A DNA stretch of 64,000 bases, taken from contig CBDCYR010000002.1 of the NCBI GenBank assembly GCA_965224275.1, positions 592,329 through 656,328 of the forward strand, read 5' to 3'. The DNA comes from CAUZWH01 sp965224275. GTDB taxonomy: Bacteria > Pseudomonadota > Alphaproteobacteria > SHVV01. How positions within the stretch are numbered: the first letter of the stretch is position 1; each line of letters begins with the position of its first letter. Below the pieces are notes generated by a model. It made no database searches. It saw only the letters and a list, made by a program, of their open reading frames with translations, and was not told the origin of the DNA. The position numbers and the translations under genes are program-made. Shown piece after piece: positions 18,119-26,357 of the stretch.

Positions 18119-18814
18119 TTTAGCGACGGCGACGGCTGTGTTCCCGACACGATCAATGGCTGCGATCTGCTCCGCGATGTCTATCTCAAAGCCGATCCGG
18201 CAGTAACGACCCGGGTAACGGTACCAGTGCTGTGGGACAAGCAGCAGCAGACGATCGTCAGTAATGAATCATCGGAGATCATCCGGATGTTTGGCACTGC
18301 TTTCGATGCGATCGGTGCGGCGCCGCACGACTATTATCCGGAAGGACTGCAGGCCGATATCGACCGAACCAACGATATTGTCTACGCGAAGGTCAACAAT
18401 GGCGTCTATCGCTGTGGTTTCGCGCGTTCGCAGGAGGCCTACGAGACAGCCTTCGACGATCTGTTTGAGGCGCTCGATTGGCTGGACTCGATGTTGTCGA
18501 CGCAACGTTACCTGATGGGCGGAACGACCACCGAGGCCGATTGGCGGTTATTCCCAACCCTGGTCCGTTTCGACGCGGTTTACCACACCCACTTCAAGTG
18601 CAATCGCAACCGCATTATCGATTTTCCCCACCTCTCGGGCTACCTGCGCGATCTCTACCAATCGCCGGGTGTGGCCGAAACCGTCAACATGGACCATATC
18701 AAGGGGCATTATTTCCGTAGTCACGAGAGCATCAATCCGAGTCGCATCGTTCCCTGTGGCCCGGAGCTCGATTTCTCCGCGCCACATGATCGTGGTCGCC
18801 TCGAGTCGGCGTAG
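18119..18814 (+). pseudogene. Glutathione S-transferase (xi class), 3' half
   Basis: The continuation of the gene begun at 12856. It resumes at TTT AGC GAC (FSDGDGC) and runs to the TAG at 18814. Conserved blocks are VPVLWDKQQQTIVSNESSEIIRM, the alpha-helical domain YRCGFARSQEAYETAF, and RYLMGGTTTEADWRLFPTLVRFD. An internal GTG at 18227 could start a 195-residue C-terminal product, but this would lack the thioredoxin fold and its cysteine. The sequence is otherwise undamaged, so the insertion looks recent. Confidence 0.9.
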
Positions 18815-18839
18815 CGTGGCCATAGATAAGGACTGAGTG

Positions 18840-19799
18840 ATGGGCTTTTTTATCGACGGCGTATGGGATAGTGACGATACAAAGCGCACCAAGGATGGCC
18901 GCTACCAGCGGCATGCCAGTTCATTTCGCGATTGGGTAACCCGCGACGGCTCGTCGGGATTCAAAGCCGAACCGAATCGCTACCATCTCTATGTCTCTCA
19001 TAACTGCCCGTGGGCGCAGCGCACCGCCATTTTTCGTGAATTAAAGCAACTTCAGGACATTATCTCCCTGTCGGTCGTTGATCCGGTAATGCGTGATGAA
19101 GGATGGATATTCAGTGATGCCGCGGGCTGCACCCCCGATTCTGCGAACGGGAAGGCCAAGCTCGGCGAGGTTTATCTGGCAGCAAAACCCGACTTTACCG
19201 GTCGCGTCACAGTTCCGGTATTGTGGGACAGTAAAGAACAAACGATCGTCAACAACGAATCCGCCGAAATCATACGCATGATGAATGATGCTTTCGAAGA
19301 ATGCGTCGGGCCCACCGAAGACCTCTACCCGGAGGCATTGCGCACCGAAATTGACGCGATAAACGAGCCGATCTTCGAGCACGTCAACAGTGGCGTTTAC
19401 AAATGCGGGTTCGCGTCGACTCAAGAGGCTTATGAAGAGGCGTTCACAGCCCTGTTTGACACGCTAGACGACGTTGAAGCCCGCTTGGGGCGGCAACGCT
19501 ATTTAGCCGGGCCGCAACCAAGCGAAGCTGATTGGCGTTTGTTTACCACGCTGATCCGTTTTGATCCCGTTTACTACGGTCTGTTCAAGTGTAATCGGCA
19601 GCGTATTTCCGATTATCCGGCACTATCGAACTACACGCGCGATCTCTACCAAATTCCTGGTATCGCCGGGACGGTGAATTTCGATCACATCAAGCGAGGT
19701 TATTGGCACGGCATGCGGCGGCTCAATCCGGCCGGTATTGTTCCCAAGGGCCCCGACGTCGATGTCGATTCACCGCACGATCGAGACCGCTTCAACTAA
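18840..19799 (+). CDS. Glutathione S-transferase family, glutathionyl-hydroquinone reductase type
   Basis: A 319-residue xi-class transferase that would reduce glutathionyl-hydroquinones. The N-terminal thioredoxin-like domain carries NCPWAQR with the catalytic cysteine near residue 60. The C-terminal helical domain includes YKCGFASTQEAYEEAF and RYLAGPQPSEADWRLFTTLIRFDPVYYG. ATG 18840 has AAGGA upstream; a GTG just before it is in frame but less likely. It is the intact paralogue of the split gene immediately upstream, so loss of that gene may be partly covered. msrB follows 11 bp later, suggesting an operon for oxidative damage. Confidence 0.9.
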   Translation: MGFFIDGVWDSDDTKRTKDGRYQRHASSFRDWVTRDGSSGFKAEPNRYHLYVSHNCPWAQRTAIFRELKQLQDIISLSVVDPVMRDEGWIFSDAAGCTPDSANGKAKLGEVYLAAKPDFTGRVTVPVLWDSKEQTIVNNESAEIIRMMNDAFEECVGPTEDLYPEALRTEIDAINEPIFEHVNSGVYKCGFASTQEAYEEAFTALFDTLDDVEARLGRQRYLAGPQPSEADWRLFTTLIRFDPVYYGLFKCNRQRISDYPALSNYTRDLYQIPGIAGTVNFDHIKRGYWHGMRRLNPAGIVPKGPDVDVDSPHDRDRFN

Positions 19800-19810
19800 G
19801 GAGCCGACAG

Positions 19811-20230
19811 ATGGGCGAAACCAAGTTGCACGACGACAAACTCGTCAAATCCGAGACCGAGTGGCGCGCGCAATTGACTCCCGAGCAGTATCACGTGACC
19901 CGCGAAAAGGGGACAGAGCGAGCGTTTACCGGCGCCTATGCAACGACCAAGGATAAGGGCGTGTACCACTGCATCTGCTGTGATAACCCCTTGTTCGATT
20001 CGGAAACCAAATACGATTCGGGGACGGGTTGGCCGAGCTTCTGGGCCCCGATCGTCGACAACGCCGTCGCCACCGAGTCAGACCGGAGTTTGTTTATGGT
20101 GCGCACCGAGGCCGTATGCCAACGCTGTGATGCACATCTCGGGCACGTTTTCGACGACGGGCCCGCACCTACCGGACAGCGCTATTGCATGAATTCAGCG
20201 TCGCTCAAGTTACGTCCGAAGGAGGGCTAA
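19811..20230 (+). CDS. msrB: Peptide-methionine (R)-S-oxide reductase
   Basis: A 139-residue MsrB that reduces methionine-R-sulfoxide in proteins. Zinc cysteines are C54/C57 and C103/C106; the catalytic cysteine is C126 in RYCMNSASL. The signature GTGWPSFW is present at 71-78. An AAGGAG lies upstream of ATG 19811, just after the transferase stop, so it is probably co-transcribed with that gene. No signal peptide, so it acts in the cytoplasm. Full family length. Confidence 0.96.
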   Translation: MGETKLHDDKLVKSETEWRAQLTPEQYHVTREKGTERAFTGAYATTKDKGVYHCICCDNPLFDSETKYDSGTGWPSFWAPIVDNAVATESDRSLFMVRTEAVCQRCDAHLGHVFDDGPAPTGQRYCMNSASLKLRPKEG

Positions 20231-20243
20231 CCCGTATCAGCGT

Positions 20244-20819
20244 CTAGAGATCGACGCCGCGTTTCGCTGTGGCAACGTCCCATTTATTTTCGTGATCGCC
20301 GCCGAGCACCAGCGGTTCGTCAGCGTCGACAGAGGTCCACGCGCGCCGATCGATCTCATCATCGAGTTGACCAGCCCCCCAACCGGCATAACCAAAGACG
20401 ACTAGGTATTTGCGCGGCCCTCGGCCTTCGGCGATCGCCCGAACAATTGTCGGGGACGTCGTAATGCCTAAAAAACTGCCGATCTCGCGCGTTCGATCGT
20501 CCGTATAGTCGAGCGAATGAAGGACGAAGCCCCGCCGCGACTCGACTGGCCCACCGTAGAATATTGGTAGCTCACCCTCGATTGCCGTCCCGTCCTGGCC
20601 CATCTCCTTGAGCAACCGTTTATAGGACCACCGGGCGATCGGCCGGTTAACCACGAGACCCATGGCTCCGCTAGGGTCATGGTGCAGCATATAGATGACC
20701 GTTTTGGCAAAGCGTGGATCACCAATCTCGTTTGTCGCGACCAATAACTTACCGCTGAGACTATCACCTTGGGTGGCTTCAACGTGCGAGTAAGGTGCGG
20801 CCAAAACCCAAGCGAGCAA
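20244..20819 (-). CDS. YqgE/AlgH family protein (start uncertain)
   Basis: A UPF0301/YqgE-AlgH protein of unknown biochemical role. Family motifs are LLVATNEIGDPRFAKTVIYMLHHDPSGAMGLVVNRP, then FYGGPVE and VFGYAGWGAGQLDDEI. The frame is open back into the tRNA-Gln gene, so the start must lie downstream of it. No ATG is available; TTG 20819 is my choice, with CTG 20834 or ATC 20846 as alternatives, none with a good ribosome site. Before the family domain there is a hydrophobic stretch (FLPLIVLLAWVLAAPYSHVEA) resembling a signal peptide, unusual for this normally cytoplasmic family. It converges on msrB with a 13-bp gap. Confidence 0.78.
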   Translation of the reverse strand: MLAWVLAAPYSHVEATQGDSLSGKLLVATNEIGDPRFAKTVIYMLHHDPSGAMGLVVNRPIARWSYKRLLKEMGQDGTAIEGELPIFYGGPVESRRGFVLHSLDYTDDRTREIGSFLGITTSPTIVRAIAEGRGPRKYLVVFGYAGWGAGQLDDEIDRRAWTSVDADEPLVLGGDHENKWDVATAKRGVDL

Positions 20820-20941
20820 AACAATGAGCGGCAGAAACCGGGAGATTAGAGAGCGCGATCGAGAAGCCTTTACGCTTCCATCAGCGACCGCGTCAGCTGA
20901 CCACTCATCACGCGCCGGTCTCCCGGCAGCGTCGACAAGCG

Positions 20942-21015
20942 TGGCTGGGGCGGCAGGATTCGAACCTGCGGTCACGGGACCAAAGCCCATTGCCTTACCT
21001 CTTGGCTACGCCCCA
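20942..21015 (-). tRNA. tRNA-Gln (TTG anticodon)
   Basis: On the minus strand a 74-nt tRNA with encoded CCA. The acceptor stem TGGGGCG pairs with CGCCCCA; the D-arm is GTAGCCAAGAGGTAAGGC; the anticodon loop is CTTTGGT with anticodon TTG; the T-arm is GCAGGTTCGAATCCTGC. Glutamine identity follows from the anticodon. It lies upstream of the YqgE gene on the same strand. Confidence 0.96.
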
Positions 21016-21079
21016 ATTTGCGTGTCGCAAACATAGGTACTTCGAGACAAACCGGCAACGATGACCGCACGAAATAAAC

Positions 21080-22224
21080 CTACCTATCAGTGCCGCTTTC
21101 CAAAGCATTTCCAACGACATTGCCAAGTTCGTCGGCCAGTAATGGCTTCATCACATAGTGGTCGATCCCAATGATTTTCGCCTGCTCCGGCGTTAGTCGT
21201 CTTGAGTGACCCGTGCACAGGACAATCGGGATATCCCCGCGCAGCTTGCGTACCTCGACCGCCAGAACGTCTCCAGTAATCTCAGGCATAGTCTGATCAG
21301 TGACGACGAGATCAAACGCCGCCGGATCTGCACGAAAGCGATCCAGAGCATCATGGCCATTGGTTTCCCCGACCACCGAATAACCAAGTCGCCCGAGCAC
21401 CTTTTCCGCCATTTTGACGAGGTGGACTTCGTCATCGACGTCGAAATATCTCGCAGGGTCGCAATGAACTTGTAGCGCTGTGATTTGCGGCGCTCGTGCA
21501 TCGTCCACGTGCCACGCAGTTCGCGGATGGCGATCTCGAGGGGAAATTCATTGCCACCGTTCCGGCGTCCCATAACCTCGCGGATCTCCAGAAAATCTGG
21601 TTGGTCGCCTTCATCGACGTATCGTTTGATCAAGGTATCGTATTCTCGCTGCTCCGCGTCCCCCATCAATATCGAAAAACCTTTGCCGAGCACCTCGTCC
21701 GCCGCGTAGCCAAAGATTGTCTCGGCAGTTGGGTTGAAGGTTTCAATCGTCCCGTCGGCGTCAAACGTGATAATGCCGTCGATGACGGTTTCGACGATCG
21801 AGCGGGTGTGCTCTTCAGTGACCTGTCTGGCAGCCTCTCGACGCTCGAAATTGGTGATGTCGGCCTGGATCGAGATCGTTCCGCCTGCGGCGGTCCGGTA
21901 TTCGTTGATCTGAAGACAGCGGCCATCCGCCAGATATTGTTTTATCGGGCCGGACGGCTTGCGGTGATACGCGAGACGGTCACGGACCCAATCCTCTTCT
22001 CGCTCTTGCGCGTCCGCGATCAATCCGTTGGCGGCGATGGATCGGATCATGGTCTCGAATGTCGCGCCGGGAATGACGGGCGCAGCCGAGTCCTCGAACA
22101 CGCCGCGAAACGTCTGGTTGCATAGGACCAATCGGTCATCGGCATCGAACAGCGCAATGCCCTGTTCCATGCTTTCGATCGCATCGATCAATTGCTGAGC
22201 GTTTGCCGACACCGTCATCATCAT
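21080..22224 (-). pseudogene. Hybrid histidine kinase with kinase core deleted (PAS-PAS then out-of-frame receiver)
   Basis: The N-terminal part (from ATG codons at 22224-22218) encodes two PAS domains: one starting AIESMEQGIALFDADDRLVL, the second TVIDGIITFDADGTIETFNPTAETIFGY, ending at RYKFIATLRDIS. Immediately afterwards the +1 frame reads DVDDEVHLVKMAEKVLGRLGY and continues as a complete receiver domain (phospho-acceptor Asp in VVTDQTMPE, Lys in VMKPL) to the stop at 21080. HisKA and HATPase domains, which normally lie between, are absent, and the two parts are in different frames. The likely event is an internal deletion. The receiver could be made alone from ATG 21508 (142 residues). 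Confidence 0.85.
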
Positions 22225-22363
22225 CCCCCGGCCATGGTCGTTCGTATGAACAACAATCCCGCGCCAATGCGCGTGTAGTCGGACGCAACCCGAATCCCCT
22301 CTATGCGCGGCCGCCGTGTTTGTCAATTCGTTCAGACAATATTGCTATCCGGCGTGAATGAGC

Positions 22364-22391
22364 TTGACGTTCATTCTGTGAACGGTATAGC
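22364..22391 (+). promoter_or_regulatory. Sigma-70-type promoter of the regulator/RfaH-like pair
   Basis: TTGACG (22364-22369) and TATAGC (22386-22391) are separated by 16 bp and lie 35 bp upstream of the GTG at 22427. Both boxes are close to consensus. This is the clearest promoter in the window by eye. Confidence 0.65.
22369..22383 (+). promoter_or_regulatory. Candidate operator: palindrome in the promoter spacer
   Basis: GTTCA-TTCTG-TGAAC is a perfect inverted repeat with a 5-bp centre. It fills the spacer between the -35 and -10 boxes, so a bound repressor would block RNA polymerase. Confidence 0.5.
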
Positions 22392-22406
22392 GTTCACGCG
22401 ACGAAC
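22392..22406 (+). promoter_or_regulatory. Second candidate operator at the expected transcription start
   Basis: GTTC-ACGCGAC-GAAC repeats the GTTC/GAAC half-sites of the first palindrome one turn or so downstream of the -10 box. Two spaced sites suggest cooperative binding, plausibly by the winged-helix protein encoded next (autoregulation is inference). Confidence 0.4.
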
Positions 22407-22426
22407 GCGGGCACGATCAAGGCGCT

Positions 22427-23074
22427 GTGTTGAGTGATTCTGAGCGAAGTTTAGCAGACCTGGACGCGGAGGCCGAGATAACGCTCGGTTTGCTTGACGC
22501 GGTCGACTCCGACAGCGCGGTATCGCAGCGATCCCTCGCCCGCGATCTCGGTATCGCGCTGGGACTGACGAATGCCTATATCAAACGGTGTATTCGTAAG
22601 GGGTGGATCAAGGTTACCCAGGCACCGGCTAATCGATATGCCTACTACATCACCCCCAAGGGTTTGGCTGAAAAAGGCCGACTCACGACGCGGTATCTCG
22701 CTTATTCGCTACAGTTTTACCGCCAAGCTCGCAACGAACTCGATGATCTGTTGGCGATCTGTGCAAAACGGCGTTGGCGTCGCATTGCTTTGGCGGGCGT
22801 AAGCGAACTTGCTGAGATTGCCATGCTGTGCGCGATGCAGCACAACGCGGATGTGATCTGCGTCGTGCATGAAAAATCGACCTCAAAATCTTTTCGCGGC
22901 GCGCCGGTGTGTCGCACTTATGACGAGCTGCCGACGGTCGACGTTATTATCGTCACCGCATTGAACCACCGCCAGTCCGTCTTCGAGGCCGCCTGCACCG
23001 CCTTATCTGACGAGCGCGTTCTTACCCCGGCGCTGCTTAAGATCAAACGCGGCATGGAAAACAAGGGGAGTTAG
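22427..23074 (+). CDS. Winged helix-turn-helix regulator with C-terminal Rossmann-like domain
   Basis: A 215-residue regulator. The N-terminal winged helix is clear (SVSQRSLARDLGIALGLTN-like segment around residues 30-45, then ITPKGLAEKG). The C-terminal half (RRIALAGVSELAEIAMLCAM, then VDVIIVTALN) resembles a CoA/nucleotide-binding Rossmann fold, as in regulators that open exopolysaccharide loci in alphaproteobacteria. The start is GTG. It has its own promoter with two palindromes and lies 3 bp before the RfaH-like gene. Ligand unknown. Confidence 0.8.
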   Translation: MLSDSERSLADLDAEAEITLGLLDAVDSDSAVSQRSLARDLGIALGLTNAYIKRCIRKGWIKVTQAPANRYAYYITPKGLAEKGRLTTRYLAYSLQFYRQARNELDDLLAICAKRRWRRIALAGVSELAEIAMLCAMQHNADVICVVHEKSTSKSFRGAPVCRTYDELPTVDVIIVTALNHRQSVFEAACTALSDERVLTPALLKIKRGMENKGS

Positions 23075-23077
23075 GCT

Positions 23078-23587
23078 GTGTCGCGATGGTACTGCGTCTA
23101 CACTCAACCTCAGCTTGAGCTCTGGGCACGGAGCAACCTTTGGGAGCGCGGGTTTGACGTCTACCTGCCGCAGGTGCTGAAGCGGCGGCGGCACGCGCGT
23201 CGGACCGATTACGTGCCACGCGCCCTATTCCCGCGTTACTTATTCGTTCAAGCCGATATCGAGACTGGCGGACAGCGCGCGCTCCGTAGTGCAAAAGGCG
23301 TGGTCGACATATTGCGTTGTGGCAACGGCGACGCACCGGCACCGGTTGACGACGCCATCATTGAGGCCATTCGTCGCCGCGAAAACGATAAGGGATACGT
23401 CGAGCTGAATGAGCTTGACGGACTCAGAAAAGGTGATCGCGTACGGATCGTCGAGGGCGCCCTGTGCGACCAGGTCGGTCTGTTTGAAAACCTGGGCGAC
23501 GATCAGCGCGTTATGATTCTGTTGGATCTCCTAGGGCGCGCGGTTCGAGCACGAATCCCACAGCAAAATATCGAACGCGTGCGTTAG
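23078..23587 (+). CDS. NusG/RfaH-family transcription antitermination protein
   Basis: A 169-residue NusG paralogue. The NGN domain starts WYCVYTQPQLELWARSNLWERGFDVYLP and continues with PLFPRYLFVQ-type sequence (ALFPRYLFVQAD). A short KOW domain follows (GLRKGDRVRIVEGALCDQVGLFENL). Specialised NusG paralogues of this kind ride with RNA polymerase to keep long polysaccharide operons transcribed. GTG start 3 bp after the regulator. The target operon is presumably the polysaccharide genes nearby, most of which are missing from this window. Confidence 0.85.
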   Translation: MSRWYCVYTQPQLELWARSNLWERGFDVYLPQVLKRRRHARRTDYVPRALFPRYLFVQADIETGGQRALRSAKGVVDILRCGNGDAPAPVDDAIIEAIRRRENDKGYVELNELDGLRKGDRVRIVEGALCDQVGLFENLGDDQRVMILLDLLGRAVRARIPQQNIERVR

Positions 23588-23595
23588 CAAGACAC

Positions 23596-24648
23596 CTAAA
23601 GACTGATCGAAACGCTGGTCGAGGCCGGGCCTTGGCGCGCACGCAGGTAACTCAAGCTCATGACAATGCCATAGCCGGACAACGCGACGACGATCCAGAT
23701 AAGCGTACGTGTGGGGTATACCATCGCCAGAACGCACGGGACGCCAACGATCGCAAGATACACCGCGACGGACCAGGGCCAACCGACCAAGCGCTGGATA
23801 CGATGGTGCAAATGGTTGCGATCCGACCGTAGTGGTGAGCGGCCGGAAAGCCCGCGAACCAGCATCAGTCGCAGGGTGTCGATGACCGGGACGAGAAACC
23901 ACAGCATGACCATATCTGCGGGTACGCGAGCAAATCCCACCCCGTAAACGTAAAGCGTCACGAGTCCGATCGCGATGCCGATCGCATAAGCGCCGGAATC
24001 GCCGAGGAACAATCGACCGGCTAAATTAAACACCAGAGCAATGAGCAATGAGATCAGAAATACGATCAGGAGAGGGACCATGTGCGGCGGCGCGCTCAAC
24101 AGAAGGAGTGCCACCCAAAGAACGGATAAACCGATTGCGAGGCCATTTTCACCGTCCGCCATGTTAATCGCATTCTGCAATCCAACTAAGCAGAGAACCG
24201 TGAACAGAGCCGATACCGCCAACACAGGAACAATCAGCGGTGATGTTCCAAAATAGATCGCATTGGGCAGAAAACTGAATTTGAGGAAGGTGACGTCGAG
24301 AGCCGGCACCACCCATAAGAATGCTAGGCAGGCGACGGTGGATACACCCAGTCGCATGGCTGGTTTCAAGTGCCGCCGATCATCGAGCAGGCCAACGATA
24401 AAAAATCCAAGGATGGCAACGCCCAAAATCCCGAACAAGGGTGCAAACTCGCTCGTTAGCGACGTGCCAATCGCCATCGCTGCAACGGGAAGCATGACCG
24501 CAATGCCGCCGACCAACGGAGTCTCGTCGCGGTGGATCTTGCGCGACCCGTCGGGCCGGTCGACGATGTCGAGCCAATGGCCCAACCGCTTCGCGAGCAG
24601 GCAAAGAATTAACGTTGCGAGCGCGAGGGACGCGTAGATCAGAATCAT
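23596..24648 (-). CDS. MraY/WecA-like undecaprenyl-phosphate sugar-1-phosphate transferase (GT4-type)
   Basis: A 350-residue polytopic membrane enzyme that would load a sugar-1-phosphate onto undecaprenyl phosphate to begin O-antigen or polysaccharide synthesis. Family motifs are RKIHRDETPLVGG near residue 37, LLDDRRHLKP with the metal-binding Asp pair, NMADGENGLA, GDSGAYAIG and the late HHRIQRLVG. About ten membrane helices are evident. It converges with the RfaH-like gene (8 bp gap) and is divergent from the oxidoreductase gene. Sugar specificity cannot be read from sequence alone. Confidence 0.88.
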   Translation of the reverse strand: MILIYASLALATLILCLLAKRLGHWLDIVDRPDGSRKIHRDETPLVGGIAVMLPVAAMAIGTSLTSEFAPLFGILGVAILGFFIVGLLDDRRHLKPAMRLGVSTVACLAFLWVVPALDVTFLKFSFLPNAIYFGTSPLIVPVLAVSALFTVLCLVGLQNAINMADGENGLAIGLSVLWVALLLLSAPPHMVPLLIVFLISLLIALVFNLAGRLFLGDSGAYAIGIAIGLVTLYVYGVGFARVPADMVMLWFLVPVIDTLRLMLVRGLSGRSPLRSDRNHLHHRIQRLVGWPWSVAVYLAIVGVPCVLAMVYPTRTLIWIVVALSGYGIVMSLSYLRARQGPASTSVSISL

Positions 24649-24842
24649 GTCGGGCAGCGCATTACGCTGTGGTATCCAAGCTATTGAGGCTCGCCGCAGC
24701 CCGGAGAATACCGCAAGCGCCGCAGGGCTTAAAGAGCGGGATTTTTCACCCCACCGCGATGTCGGCGAGCTGAGGCGAGGCGCAGACCCGCCCGTACGCT
24801 ACTTGAACAAACTCGACGAACAGAGGCGACCGGATAATCACT

Positions 24843-25841
24843 ATGAGCCAGAATCACGCGAGAATAGGTGTTGTCGGGACCGGCTATTGGGGGCGCAATC
24901 TTCTGCGCAACTTTGATCGTCTTGGCGCTCTGGCCGCCTTTGCCGACTCCGCTCTTGATATCCGAGTTCAAACAAGCGGTGAATATCCCCAAGCCATGCC
25001 GTTCGATACGCTAGATATGATGTTGGCCAAAGCGGACCTGGACGGGGTTGTCATCGCGACTCCGCCGGCAACCCATGGCAGCCTAGCGCGAGCGGCGCTT
25101 GGCGCTGGTAAGCATGTGTTCGTCGAGAAACCGCTCTGTCTCAATGTGGATGAAGCTGAAGCACTAAATCGGTTAGCCCGAGAGACCGGGCGAGTACTCA
25201 TGGTCGGGCACCTGCTGCTTTATCATCCTGCCTTTCGCGCTGCTAAGAAGTTGGTCGACAGCGGCGAAATCGGCAAGTTGCGCTACGTCTACTCGAACCG
25301 GCTGAACCTCGGGAAGATTCGTCGTGAAGAAAACGCCCTGTGGTCTTTCGCACCACACGACATCTCCATGATTCTGTCTTTGACAGGCGAAATGCCGAAG
25401 TGGGTGACAGCTACCGGGGGACACTATCTGTCGTCCGACGTGGCCGATACGACGCTTTCCAAAATGGAGTTCAGCGGCGGCGTCCAGGCGCATATCTTTG
25501 TCTCCTGGCTTCACCCCTACAAGGACCACCGACTTGTTGTAATTGCCGAAAACGGCATGATCGCGTTCAACGATACGCTTAGCGGGCCTGAAAAAGTGTT
25601 GCTGTACCGACATGCGGTCGGCGTCGAAAACGACACTCCAACCGTTAACCGGGCGGACGCTAAACCAGTCGCCTACGGCGAGGACGAACCTTTGAAGCTG
25701 GAGTGTCAGACTTTCCTAGACGCGGTGGCCGGCGGTGCCCCACCGCCATCATCTGGAGATGAAGGGACTCGCGTACTGCGGGTACTCGATGCGTGTCAGC
25801 GAGCGATCGATTCGGGAACGCGGATCGACCTGGCGATGTAG
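24843..25841 (+). CDS. Gfo/Idh/MocA family oxidoreductase
   Basis: A 332-residue NAD(P)-dependent sugar oxidoreductase. Rossmann motif GVVGTGYWGRN at 9-19; the hallmark EKP at residues 95-97 (VFVEKPLC); catalytic-region histidine in APHDISM. Closest in type to WlbA/WbpB-like enzymes that oxidise UDP-sugar C3 in polysaccharide pathways, which suits the WecA-like and RfaH-like neighbours. Such genes are normally followed by an aminotransferase and an acetyltransferase; neither is here, so the locus may be cut off. Confidence 0.87.
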   Translation: MSQNHARIGVVGTGYWGRNLLRNFDRLGALAAFADSALDIRVQTSGEYPQAMPFDTLDMMLAKADLDGVVIATPPATHGSLARAALGAGKHVFVEKPLCLNVDEAEALNRLARETGRVLMVGHLLLYHPAFRAAKKLVDSGEIGKLRYVYSNRLNLGKIRREENALWSFAPHDISMILSLTGEMPKWVTATGGHYLSSDVADTTLSKMEFSGGVQAHIFVSWLHPYKDHRLVVIAENGMIAFNDTLSGPEKVLLYRHAVGVENDTPTVNRADAKPVAYGEDEPLKLECQTFLDAVAGGAPPPSSGDEGTRVLRVLDACQRAIDSGTRIDLAM

Positions 25842-25987
25842 CTGAGTCTACCTCCGGCTTCCATATGTTCGCCGCACCAATTGGGGAGGGGCGCCAGGGG
25901 GCTATAGGAAAAATCGAAGAACAACCCCATGCAAAGGCGCAAATTAGGACTGGCCAAGACCTACATTAGCGTGCATTTTCCTAACAC

Positions 25988-26350
25988 GTGATCAAGCCCA
26001 CGCTACCTATACCACCCCACCCATCCCCCTCGTCTTCCGACAAGCACGCGTGCGATCAGGCCATCGATCTCGATTTGCATGTCGAGAATCAGATCGCCAC
26101 GATGCTGTGGCTTCCCGATGGGATAGACCGAAATGAGCGCGAACGCCGCCTGTCAGCGGCGTTCGCTATGCTCAAAGGAATCGACCCACAGAACGAACTC
26201 GGGCGGATGCTTGGCACGCAGATGGTCGCGACCCACGAGGCGGCGCTGCGGCGCGAAGACCCGATGCGGAACGCCCTGCCGTTCACCGGCGGTCAAGGGG
26301 AAGCGTACACTGGACACACTCAGACTAGCAAACGTCCCATGCCACAAACT
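25988..26350 (+). CDS. Unknown protein, 3' end lost at IS91-like copy C
   Basis: From GTG 25988 the frame gives about 121 native residues and then enters the right end of the IS91-like element, with a stop at 26362. The middle (AFAMLKGIDPQNELGRMLGTQMVATHEAAL) resembles small conserved proteins often seen near mobile elements in alphaproteobacteria, but I cannot name a family. The C-terminus is foreign. Probably non-functional. Confidence 0.5.
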
Positions 26351-26357
26351 CTTAAGG

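Larger units (their letters stand above)
13457..18120 (+). repeat. 2332-bp tandem direct duplication within the IS91-like insertion
   Basis: Segments 13457-15788 and 15789-18120 are direct tandem repeats of 2332 bp each; the only difference I found is 14463 against 16795. Each unit starts inside the recombinase gene at CTGCGCGAG and ends with ATTT, the first four bases of the transferase gene to the right. The junction CCTTAAG-ATTT-CTGCGCG therefore carries target DNA between two element parts, so the duplication happened after the element had inserted. Confidence 0.9.

Noticed and set aside
13457..18120. Interpretation of the 13-18 kb repeats as two independent insertions
   Set aside because: The second unit lacks its left end and the junction holds 4 bp of target sequence, so a duplication after one insertion is the simpler account.
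18121..26350. Inversion of the 18-26 kb segment between IS91-like copies A/B and C
   Set aside because: Copies A/B have matching native flanks (the two halves of one gene), which an inversion between A/B and C would have destroyed.
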